Below, one piece after another: positions 1 to 4,179 of a stretch of 5,725 nt of DNA (positions are counted from its first letter, which is position 1; the number at the start of each line of letters is the position of its first letter). The stretch lies in assembly GCA_002377025.1 (NCBI GenBank), contig DFPA01000043.1, positions 1 through 5,725 on the forward strand. The letters are read 5' to 3'. This DNA is from Patescibacteria group bacterium UBA3527. Lineage in GTDB: Bacteria; Patescibacteriota; Minisyncoccia; Phycocordibacterales; UBA918. The notes beneath the pieces are model-generated. The model saw only the letters and a list, made by a program, of their open reading frames with translations, did no database searches and was not told the DNA's origin. The translations under genes were made by a program, and so were the position numbers.

Positions 1-650
1 TTCAGTAAACCAGTATCTACCGCCAGATAAGGAATGTTATCAGGAACACTTTCTCCATCCAGGCTACCGGTTACATACAAAATGGCAAAATCGTTGGCAC
101 CGTTACCGCGTGGGGTTCTGGTGGCGATAAGTTCAGAATTTTCCAGTATCCAGGTAGGGGAGATGTATAAAAGATCTACTTCAAAAGTGGCGGTAGAAGT
201 TTCTCCGGTACCCACGAAACATCTTGCGTCACCTTGGTCCAAATATTCGAGCAGTAGAAATTGCGCTACGTGTGCATTGGTAAGAATAGCACCATCTGAA
301 CTGGCGAAAAATCCCGTACCGGACATACTGCGAACTTGCCCGGGAGTGAAATACTGACAGTAGATATTTACGATTGTGTCGGTCCACACTATTGGTTCCA
401 GAGAAAAATCTTCAGTGGGGACAGATGCAGGACTAAGCTCCTCAACGTTATCTTCTTCTATTTCCTCTGAAACTTCTGCGGGGGTAAACCACTCAGGAAA
501 TACAGTAAAAGCGACATTTTCCTCTACCGCCATGGGTGCTTCTTCAGGTACTGACAAAAGCCAACCTTCAATCGCCAAGGCTAGGCTGTTTGTACCTGCT
601 AAATAAGCAGACAAAACGCCAACCAGAATGTTTTCTAACAAAGCTCCCAT
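1..650 (-). CDS. Trypsin-like (S1/HtrA-type) serine protease, N-terminal part, runs off left edge
   Basis: The minus frame is open for 216 codons from the ATG at 648-650 to the window edge, and the gene continues beyond it. Residues 4-33 are mostly hydrophobic and lack a positively charged start, so they could be a signal anchor but not a textbook signal peptide. Residues 34-90 form an acidic, proline-containing linker. The protease fold begins near residue 92: SGTGFFASSDGAILTNAHV (110-128) is the classic strand pair around the catalytic His, here His127. NDFAILYV (186-193) supplies the expected catalytic Asp187. The Ser motif (GNSGGP type) would lie beyond the edge, so activity cannot be judged. 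An in-frame TAG about eight codons upstream limits the start to this ATG. No Shine-Dalgarno sequence precedes it. The family cleaves proteins outside the cytoplasm or at the envelope; the substrate here is unknown. Confidence 0.85.
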   Translation of the reverse strand, partial: MGALLENILVGVLSAYLAGTNSLALAIEGWLLSVPEEAPMAVEENVAFTVFPEWFTPAEVSEEIEEDNVEELSPASVPTEDFSLEPIVWTDTIVNIYCQYFTPGQVRSMSGTGFFASSDGAILTNAHVAQFLLLEYLDQGDARCFVGTGETSTATFEVDLLYISPTWILENSELIATRTPRGNGANDFAILYVTGSLDGESVPDNIPYLAVDTGLL

Positions 651-660
651 ATTTAGTATT

Positions 661-666
661 AGTATA
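661..666 (-). promoter_or_regulatory. Possible -10 element for the protease gene
   Basis: Read on the minus strand this is TATACT, ending 10 nt before the ATG at 650. A TTGACC lies upstream (690-695), but the gap to TATACT is 22 bases and to the neighbouring TATAGT only 12, so no pair has standard spacing. If TATACT is used, the transcript would start only a few bases before the ATG, making it nearly leaderless. Confidence 0.3.
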
Positions 667-682
667 ACTAACTATAACTAAG
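663..682. repeat. Two tandem 10-bp repeats in the divergent promoter region
   Basis: TATAACTAAC is followed directly by TATAACTAAG, a 9/10 match. The period of one helical turn, and the overlap with the likely -10 region of the protease gene, make this a possible regulator binding site. The sequence is simple and AT-rich, so chance is not excluded. Confidence 0.45.
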
Positions 683-729
683 AAAACTGGTCAACTATCA
701 GGATAAGTGATATTCGTAATTAGCTATTG

Positions 730-738
730 TGCTATATT
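730..738 (+). promoter_or_regulatory. Extended -10 promoter of the HTH/LAGLIDADG-like gene
   Basis: TGCTATATT fits the extended -10 pattern TGnTATAAT with one mismatch in the hexamer. No good -35 lies 16-18 bases upstream, which is common for extended -10 promoters. The predicted transcription start falls at or beside the A of the ATG at 746, which would make a leaderless mRNA. This agreement is one reason for choosing 746 over the upstream GTG at 707. Confidence 0.45.
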
Positions 739-745
739 AGAAGCA

Positions 746-1417
746 ATGTTCGATAAGTCAGTCAAAGAAAAAGCTAAAACTTTGAGGAAGGAGGGTTACT
801 CGTATAACTTAATTGCTGAAAAGACAAGAGTTTCTAAGAGCACTCTTTATACTTGGCTCTCAGAAATCCCCTACAAACCGAACCAAGAGGTTTTAGACAG
901 AATTGGTAATGCTAGAGCGAAGTCCGGACAAGTAAAACATAGACGTAAGTTAGAATCATTCAAAAAAGCGAGACAGTTAGCGACCGACGACATTGGATCT
1001 TTGTCTGAAAGAGATATCTTTATGCTTGGCATAGGTCTTTATATTGGAGAAGGAGACAAAAATGAAACGGTTGGATTTGTAAATGCGGATCCATCTGTAA
1101 TCAATTTAGGCATTAAATGGCTTAGAGGGTCGTGTGGACTGGAAACTAAAAATCTTAGACTCGCTATCCATATTTATCCAGACAATGATGAAGCTAGATG
1201 CGTAGATTTTTGGTCTAAGTCTACTGGTATACCCAAGAGTCAATTTGGAAAGACACAAGTGGATAGACGAAAAGGAAAAAAGTATACCAAGACTGGCAAG
1301 CTTCCATACGGCACCGCTCACCTAAGAGTGAAAAGTTGTGGCAACAAAGATTTTGGTGTACTCTTGTCGAGACGAATTCATGCTTGGATGGATTTAGTAA
1401 CTCAAAAGCGGGTATAG
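746..1417 (+). CDS. HTH plus LAGLIDADG-like protein, putative free-standing homing-endonuclease relative
   Basis: This 223-residue protein starts at ATG 746. The frame could be opened from GTG 707, but a -10 element would then lie inside the coding sequence. Residues 5-40 form a helix-turn-helix (YNLIAEKTRVSKSTLYTWL) of the kind used by resolvases and small regulators. Residues 50-80 are a basic linker. Residues 92-127 (FMLGIGLYIGEGDK, then NADPSVINLGIKWLR) resemble a LAGLIDADG helix: packed glycines, an acidic residue (Glu102) at the catalytic place and the usual N-D-P segment after it. Only one such motif is seen, so a homodimer would be expected if it is a nuclease. The C-terminal third is basic (RRKGKKYTK, 174-182). 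The stop codon lies inside the tRNA gene that follows. The fold assignment comes from motif reading; nuclease activity is unproven and it could instead be a transcription factor. Confidence 0.7.
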   Translation: MFDKSVKEKAKTLRKEGYSYNLIAEKTRVSKSTLYTWLSEIPYKPNQEVLDRIGNARAKSGQVKHRRKLESFKKARQLATDDIGSLSERDIFMLGIGLYIGEGDKNETVGFVNADPSVINLGIKWLRGSCGLETKNLRLAIHIYPDNDEARCVDFWSKSTGIPKSQFGKTQVDRRKGKKYTKTGKLPYGTAHLRVKSCGNKDFGVLLSRRIHAWMDLVTQKRV

Positions 1418-1479
1418 TTTAGTGGCTAGAATGCGACGCTTCCAACGTCGAGACGGGGGTTCGATTCCCCCTACCCGCA
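1408..1479 (+). tRNA. tRNA-Gly(UCC)
   Basis: A complete cloverleaf can be drawn. The acceptor stem is GCGGGTA (1408-1414) with TACCCGC (1472-1478). The D arm is weak and starts at 1417. The anticodon stem is CGACG (1434-1438) with CGTCG (1446-1450) around loop CTTCCAA, which places U33 at 1440 and anticodon UCC at 1441-1443. The T arm is GGGGG/CCCCC (1455-1459, 1467-1471) around TTCGATT. The discriminator is A1479. The next bases are CAG, so the 3' CCA is not encoded and must be added by the CCA enzyme. UCC reads GGA and, with wobble, GGG. The first ten bases are shared with the end of the upstream gene, and no clear promoter of its own is visible, so co-transcription with that gene is possible. 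Confidence 0.97.
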
Positions 1480-1504
1480 CAGATTGAAACTTCGTGTTTT
1501 GAAA

Positions 1505-1530
1505 GCGCCTCGGAGCACGCCCCGAGGCGC
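1505..1530. repeat. GC-rich inverted repeat, 9-bp arms
   Basis: GCGCCTCGG (1505-1513) pairs perfectly with CCGAGGCGC (1522-1530) around an 8-base loop. It lies 25 bases after the tRNA. No U-tract follows it on the plus strand, so it is not a standard intrinsic terminator for the tRNA. On the minus strand only TTTC follows. Confidence 0.75.
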
Positions 1531-1655
1531 GGTACAGCATCACCACCGGCTCGAATGCGTACGCAGAAGTACAAAGCCACTGCGCGCTCCGCGCGTTGCA
1601 ATCATTGTCCCTTCTCGAAATGGGTTCGAGCAAAGGTTAGTATTTCCGCACAAAT

Positions 1656-1695
1656 CGGCCAGCCCTGAAAGTGAATACTTTCAGGGCTGTTGCCG
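1656..1695. repeat. Long hairpin, 13+4 bp arms
   Basis: CAGCCCTGAAAGT (1660-1672) pairs perfectly with ACTTTCAGGGCTG (1677-1689) around the 4-base loop GAAT. After a 2-base bulge (TT, 1690-1691), CGGC (1656-1659) pairs with GCCG (1692-1695). Neither strand has a U-tract after it, so it is more likely a structural RNA element, or a repeat end, than a terminator. Confidence 0.8.
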
Positions 1696-1737
1696 TATGT
1701 AGTGGGTAGAGAAAATCGAAAAAGCTTCCGGCGAAGA

Positions 1738-1761
1738 CAAAGTTTAACTTGTTAAACTTTG
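1738..1761. repeat. 24-base near-perfect palindrome
   Basis: CAAAGTTTAAC (1738-1748) and GTTAAACTTTG (1751-1761) are exact reverse complements separated by TT. The two-base spacer is too small for a normal RNA loop, so DNA-level recognition by a dimeric protein is as likely as an RNA hairpin. The 11-bp arms recall recombinase sites, but the spacer is not the 6-8 bases of dif-like XerC/XerD sites. Confidence 0.75.
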
Positions 1762-1787
1762 CACAGAAGCGGCGGGGTCGCGTAACA

Positions 1788-1819
1788 CAATATTTTAAGA
1801 CGTAGTCGTAGGAATATTG
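1788..1819. repeat. AT-rich inverted repeat, 7-bp arms
   Basis: CAATATT (1788-1794) pairs with AATATTG (1813-1819) around an 18-base interior. The stem can be lengthened by pairing CAC before it with GTG after it if a 2-base bulge is allowed. It is weak alone and is recorded because it continues the run of hairpins in this gene-free stretch. Confidence 0.4.
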
Positions 1820-1901
1820 ATGTGAAGGTGACTGATTCTGCTGCGTGCTTTAGTTCAACTTTGAAAAGTGACATACCAAAGATAGTCAGAATTTACCTTT
1901 A

Positions 1902-1923
1902 ACTGGTGGGGTATCTCACCAGT
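1902..1923. repeat. Inverted repeat, 7-bp arms
   Basis: ACTGGTG (1902-1908) is the exact reverse complement of CACCAGT (1917-1923), with loop GGGTATCT. On the plus strand CTTATATC follows, so a weak plus-strand terminator is possible. The role is unknown. Confidence 0.55.
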
Positions 1924-1936
1924 CTTATATCGATAC

Positions 1937-2016
1937 AAAACGGCAAAACGCCCTCATTGGGGCGCTTTCCATGTGATGGGAGACCTGAGTCTCCAGTAGC
2001 TTATACCTCCGCTACT
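1937..2016 (-). ncRNA. Predicted small RNA of about 80 nt, family unknown
   Basis: A transcript initiated by the -10 box at 2022-2027 would start near 2015-2016, exactly at the foot of a hairpin: AGTAGC (2016-2011) pairs with GCTACT (2000-1995). Its 10-base loop is GGAGGTATAA. A second hairpin follows at once, GGAGAC (1994-1989) with GTCTCC (1984-1979), loop TCAG. After an eight-base single strand comes a terminator hairpin (1942-1970) and GTTTTG. Promoter, structured body and terminator fit together without any reading frame. The loop carries GGAGG, a Shine-Dalgarno-like string, although the protein genes nearby lack such sites; whether that matters is unknown. It matches no RNA family I recognise. 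It could also be a leader or attenuator for longer minus-strand transcription toward 1480. Confidence 0.4.
1942..1970 (-). terminator. Intrinsic terminator of the predicted small RNA
   Basis: On the minus strand AAAGCGCCC (1968-1960) pairs with GGGCGTTTT (1953-1945), with one G-U pair and loop CAATGA. A GG/CC extension is possible across a one-base bulge. The T-run GTTTTG follows at 1941-1936. On the plus strand the same stem ends in CTTTCC, a poorer U-tract, so weak two-way termination is possible. Confidence 0.55.
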
Positions 2017-2021
2017 TACTC

Positions 2022-2030
2022 ATTATAGCA
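2022..2030 (-). promoter_or_regulatory. Extended -10 promoter with perfect TATAAT
   Basis: On the minus strand TGCTATAAT is a full extended -10 element. There is no convincing -35 17 bases upstream (CATTCA). It lies just beyond the HU terminator and faces a stretch with no protein gene, which is the main reason to suspect a small RNA. Confidence 0.5.
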
Positions 2031-2065
2031 GTTTATCTTACCCTTGAATGACTAGCTGGGGATAG

Positions 2066-2091
2066 AAAAGCGCCGGCTCTTGACCGGCGCT
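2066..2091 (-). terminator. Intrinsic terminator of the HU gene
   Basis: AGCGCCGG (2069-2076) is the exact reverse complement of CCGGCGCT (2084-2091), with a 7-base loop. Read on the minus strand the GC-rich stem ends in CTTTTC, a short U-tract. It begins 17 bases after the HU stop codon. Confidence 0.85.
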
Positions 2092-2108
2092 CTTCGAGGA
2101 GAAAGCTA

Positions 2109-2381
2109 TTATTTAACAGCGTCCTTTAGTGCTTTAGCAGCGCGGAACTTAGGAACGCGCATGGCTGGTACTTCGATTGGTTCACCAGTACGTGGGTTGC
2201 GTGCTGTGCGAGCGTTTCGCATTTTGGCAGAAAAGATACCGAGTCCGGCAATTGATACTTCGTTGCCATCTTTTAAGGTATCAACGATGCAGTTTAGCAT
2301 GGTGTCTACTGCGCGCTCTGCGTCAGCTTTGGTGCCACCAAGTGACTCGTGTACTTTGTTGATGATATCTGCTTTGTTCAT
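2109..2381 (-). CDS. hup: HU-family DNA-binding protein
   Basis: This is a 90-residue protein, the standard HU length. HU is a small dimeric nucleoid protein that bends DNA without strong sequence preference. Residues 1-45 give the two dimerisation helices, starting MNKADIINKV. GLGIFSAK (46-53) is the usual HU turn and strand. The DNA-intercalating arm holds RNPRTGEPIEVPA (61-73) with the conserved Pro63. The C-terminus KFRAAKALKDAVK is typical. Cys31 is unusual but not informative. The ATG at 2379-2381 gives a perfect N-terminus for the family. It is monocistronic: it has its own promoter (2460-2487), a leader of about 70 nt, and a terminator directly after it. No Shine-Dalgarno sequence precedes the ATG. 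HU and the related IHF subunits are hard to separate by eye, but the sequence between Pro63 and the end favours HU. Confidence 0.96.
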   Translation of the reverse strand: MNKADIINKVHESLGGTKADAERAVDTMLNCIVDTLKDGNEVSIAGLGIFSAKMRNARTARNPRTGEPIEVPAMRVPKFRAAKALKDAVK

Positions 2382-2406
2382 ATATTCGATTATTTACTAA
2401 TAGTAT

Positions 2407-2420
2407 TTAATGTCTTTCGA
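2407..2420 (-). promoter_or_regulatory. Leader motif shared with rny (HU copy)
   Basis: On the minus strand this reads TCGAAAGACATTAA, 25 nt before the HU start codon. The rny leader has TCGAAAGACTTTAA, a 13/14 match. In both cases the motif lies between the predicted transcription start and the ATG, so it may act in the RNA. The function is unknown. Confidence 0.35.
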
Positions 2421-2429
2421 CACCGGCCT

Positions 2430-2445
2430 TTAGAGCGGGCTCTAA
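2430..2445. repeat. 16-base palindrome in the HU leader
   Basis: TTAGAGC (2430-2436) and GCTCTAA (2439-2445) are exact reverse complements separated by GG. If transcription starts near 2453, it lies at the 5' end of the HU mRNA. It could be an operator or a 5' stabilising hairpin, though the 2-base loop would force the last pair open. Confidence 0.6.
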
Positions 2446-2450
2446 TTAAC

Positions 2451-2482
2451 GGTAAAAACATTATATATCAAGGTTTTTTACC
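2451..2482. repeat. Inverted repeat spanning the HU promoter
   Basis: GGTAAAAA (2451-2458) and TTTTTACC (2475-2482) are exact reverse complements with 16 bases between them. The -10 box (2460-2465) sits between the arms and one arm reaches the edge of the -35 box. The layout suits an operator for repression of HU, possibly autoregulation, but no regulator is known here. Confidence 0.5.
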
Positions 2483-2487
2483 TGCAA
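2460..2487 (-). promoter_or_regulatory. Sigma70-type promoter of the HU gene
   Basis: On the minus strand the -35 box is TTGCAG (2487-2482, 4/6 to TTGACA), the spacer 16 bases, and the -10 box a perfect TATAAT (2465-2460). Predicted start is near 2453, leaving a leader of about 70 nt. It lies downstream of the rny terminator, so HU is transcribed separately. Confidence 0.6.
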
Positions 2488-2532
2488 CGACTTGTCACGT
2501 CACAATTTTATGTTCTAGTGAGAACTATAAGA

Positions 2533-2565
2533 GAAAAGCTATCAGCTAAAGGCTGATAGCTTTTC
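2533..2565 (-). terminator. Intrinsic terminator of rny
   Basis: GAAAAGCTATCAGC (2533-2546) pairs perfectly with GCTGATAGCTTTTC (2552-2565), a 14-bp stem with a 5-base loop. It starts 8 bases after the rny stop. The T-run is partly inside the stem (GCTTTTCTCTTAT), so the U-tract is imperfect but the stem is strong. Confidence 0.8.
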
Positions 2566-2573
2566 CCTTAATT

Positions 2574-4103
2574 TTACCGGGCGTAGCTTATCACTCGGGT
2601 TTCGCGTATAACATGTACTTTTATTTCGCCCGGATAGCGGAGTTTATGTTCGATATTGTCAGCTATAGTACGAGCGATTTCGTGCGTCTCCAGGTCGTTT
2701 AGTGCCTCCGGGTTCACCAAGACACGTATTTCACGACCGGCAGCGATAGCAAAGGCTTTTTCCACGCCAGTTAAATCGGTAGCGATGGCTTCAAGCTCCG
2801 TGAGTCGCTTGATGTAGTTCTCAATTGAATCACGTCGTGCTCCGGGGCGAGATCCGGAGATGGAGTCGGCTACTTGTACAATGATTGATTCTGGGGTTTC
2901 GTATGGATATTCTTCGTGATGAGCGCGCATCGCTAGGATTACCGCTTCATCGACACCATATTTCTGTAATATACGAATACCGATTTCTACGTGCGTACCC
3001 TGCACCTCATGACTAACTGTTTTACCAATGTCGTGCAATAGAGCACCAGCTTTAGCTACTTCTACATCAGCACCCACTTCTTCAGCAATAATGCCTGCAA
3101 TGTGTGCCATTTCCACGGAGTGCCAAAGGACGTTTTGTCCGTAACTGGTGCGGAAGTGAAGACGACCGAGGATAGTTATAAGTTCCGGAGCCAAACCGGT
3201 TACACCTGCGTCGAATACAGCCTTTTCTCCCATTTTTTGTACCATCTTTGCTACTTCCTTGCGGGCTTCGTCGACCGCTTCTTCAATTTTGGCCGGTTGA
3301 ATACGACCGTCTTTGATAAGATTTTCCAACGCCACCCGAGCAATTTCACGACGGATAGGATCGAAAGAAGAAAGTACAATGTATCCCGGGGTTTCGTCCA
3401 CCAATACATCCACTCCAGTTATTCGTTCGAAAGTACGGACGTTTCTACCTTCTTTGCCAATGATTTTACCTTTAATATCTTCACTGGGAATTTCAATACT
3501 GCTAGTCATTATATTGGAAGGTAGGTTGTTCCCGACACGGTGAATGGCCGTCAGTAAGAGATTTTTAGCTTTTTCTTCATATTGCTCGTCGCTCTGCAGA
3601 TTAAGTTTTTGAATACGCAGACTTAGGTCTTCAGAGTATTGCTTTTCCATTTCCGAAACAACTTTCTCGTAAGCTTCCTCCTTGGTTAATCCGGCTATTT
3701 CTTCTAATTTGGTGGTTATTTCCGCATTTCTAACATCAAGCGCTGCCTTTAACTCTTTCACTTCATCGATTTTGTGACGGACGTTCTCAGTCTTGGAGTC
3801 GAGATCTATCTGACGATTATCAAGAAGCTCCTCACGTTTATCGAGACGGTCGGATTTTTGTTTAGCTTCCTCTTCCTTATTTTTGTAATTTTGTTTGGCT
3901 TCTTTTTCTAATTCGTCAGCCTTAGCTTCGGCTTTTTCAATAATTTTGATGGCTTTTTCTTCGGCCTTAAGTTCTTTCTCGCGCAGTGAGATTTCCAATG
4001 ATGCTTGTTTACCAAGAGCGTGTAGGTATCGTAGGTAATAGCCCAAGATTAAACCAAAAATGATTGCACCACCGATGCTAAGTAGCGGGATAAATGGTGG
4101 CAT
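2574..4103 (-). CDS. rny: Ribonuclease Y
   Basis: This 509-residue protein is full length for RNase Y (about 520 in Bacillus subtilis). The enzyme is a membrane-anchored endoribonuclease that starts mRNA decay. Residues 3-25 are one membrane segment. Residues 33-190 are a long Glu/Lys-rich coiled coil. The KH RNA-binding domain covers about 203-265, with its GxxG loop GKEG (216-219). The HD domain follows: His328 (WHSVEMAHIAG), the HD pair His357-Asp358 (GALLHDIGK), His371 and Asp413 (VADSISGSRPGARR) fit the metal-binding pattern. The C-terminal domain ends with KVHVIRETRVISYAR, characteristic of the family. All catalytic residues that I can check are present. The ATG at 4101-4103 places the membrane helix right at the N-terminus, as expected. 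It lies 75 bases after clpP, with its own candidate promoter, and ends in its own terminator. No Shine-Dalgarno sequence is visible. Confidence 0.98.
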   Translation of the reverse strand: MPPFIPLLSIGGAIIFGLILGYYLRYLHALGKQASLEISLREKELKAEEKAIKIIEKAEAKADELEKEAKQNYKNKEEEAKQKSDRLDKREELLDNRQIDLDSKTENVRHKIDEVKELKAALDVRNAEITTKLEEIAGLTKEEAYEKVVSEMEKQYSEDLSLRIQKLNLQSDEQYEEKAKNLLLTAIHRVGNNLPSNIMTSSIEIPSEDIKGKIIGKEGRNVRTFERITGVDVLVDETPGYIVLSSFDPIRREIARVALENLIKDGRIQPAKIEEAVDEARKEVAKMVQKMGEKAVFDAGVTGLAPELITILGRLHFRTSYGQNVLWHSVEMAHIAGIIAEEVGADVEVAKAGALLHDIGKTVSHEVQGTHVEIGIRILQKYGVDEAVILAMRAHHEEYPYETPESIIVQVADSISGSRPGARRDSIENYIKRLTELEAIATDLTGVEKAFAIAAGREIRVLVNPEALNDLETHEIARTIADNIEHKLRYPGEIKVHVIRETRVISYAR

Positions 4104-4120
4104 ATGATTTATTTAGTCTG

Positions 4121-4134
4121 TTAAAGTCTTTCGA
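4121..4134 (-). promoter_or_regulatory. Leader motif shared with HU (rny copy)
   Basis: On the minus strand this reads TCGAAAGACTTTAA, 17 nt before the rny start codon. It matches the HU leader motif at 13 of 14 positions. It is about 10 nt downstream of the predicted rny transcription start. Confidence 0.35.
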
Positions 4135-4150
4135 TTCAGTGTCTATCTAC

Positions 4151-4179
4151 AAGATAGCAGAGTTGATTTCCATTGTCAC
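4151..4179 (-). promoter_or_regulatory. Candidate promoter of rny
   Basis: On the minus strand GTGACA (4179-4174, 5/6 to the -35 consensus) is followed by a 17-base spacer and TATCTT (4156-4151), with TG placed to make an extended -10 (TGCTATCTT). The -35 overlaps the last base of the clpP stop codon. Predicted start near 4144 gives a leader of about 40 nt. Confidence 0.45.

Larger units (their letters stand above)
1480..1936. other. Gene-free, hairpin-rich region after tRNA-Gly
   Basis: I see no credible protein gene here on either strand. The first 150 bases are clearly richer in G and C than their surroundings. Inverted repeats follow one another: 1505-1530, 1582-1594, 1614-1630, 1656-1695, 1725-1736, 1738-1761, 1788-1819 and 1902-1923. 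I looked for signatures of tmRNA (an alanine-rich tag ending, a second TTCGA T-loop), RNase P RNA (conserved GAGGAAAGTCC core) and SRP RNA (GGTCAGG and GGAA tetraloop core) and found none. It may be an unknown structured RNA, a dispersed non-coding repeat or the remains of an inserted element. Confidence 0.5.

Noticed and set aside
34..606. Plus-strand frames at 34-357 and 376-606
   Set aside because: They are antisense to the serine protease frame, which has clear catalytic motifs; serine-rich translations are typical shadows.
707..745. GTG start at 707 for the HTH/LAGLIDADG-like gene
   Set aside because: It adds a hydrophobic MIFVISYCAILEA start that does not fit a DNA-binding protein and includes the probable -10 element; ATG 746 fits better.
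1394..1633. Minus-strand frames (1394-1633 and 1419-1601) with strings such as VGGIEPPS and GRGNRTPVS
   Set aside because: These strings are the antisense translation of the tRNA-Gly T arm and anticodon arm, a well-known cause of false ORFs. The rest covers the hairpin-rich gene-free stretch.
1484..1702. Plus-strand frame of 72 codons
   Set aside because: It runs through two strong hairpins and has no recognisable domain or start signal.
1738..1761. dif-like XerC/XerD recombination site
   Set aside because: The arms have the right length, but the spacer is 2 bases rather than about 6 and the arms do not resemble known dif arms.
1855..1938. Minus-strand frame of about 27 codons (TTG start) with a natural-looking translation (GEIPHQLKVNSDYLWYVTF)
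   Set aside because: It has no ATG or ribosome-binding site, begins at a terminator, and is too short to judge. It could be a remnant, but I cannot support it as a gene.
1480..1960. tmRNA, RNase P RNA, SRP RNA or a group I intron in the gene-free stretch
   Set aside because: The conserved cores of the three RNAs were not found on either strand. A short AAGATAGTC string near 1879 vaguely resembles an intron S element but has no partner elements.
3102..3543. Plus-strand frames inside rny
   Set aside because: They are antisense to the highly conserved KH and HD domains of RNase Y.
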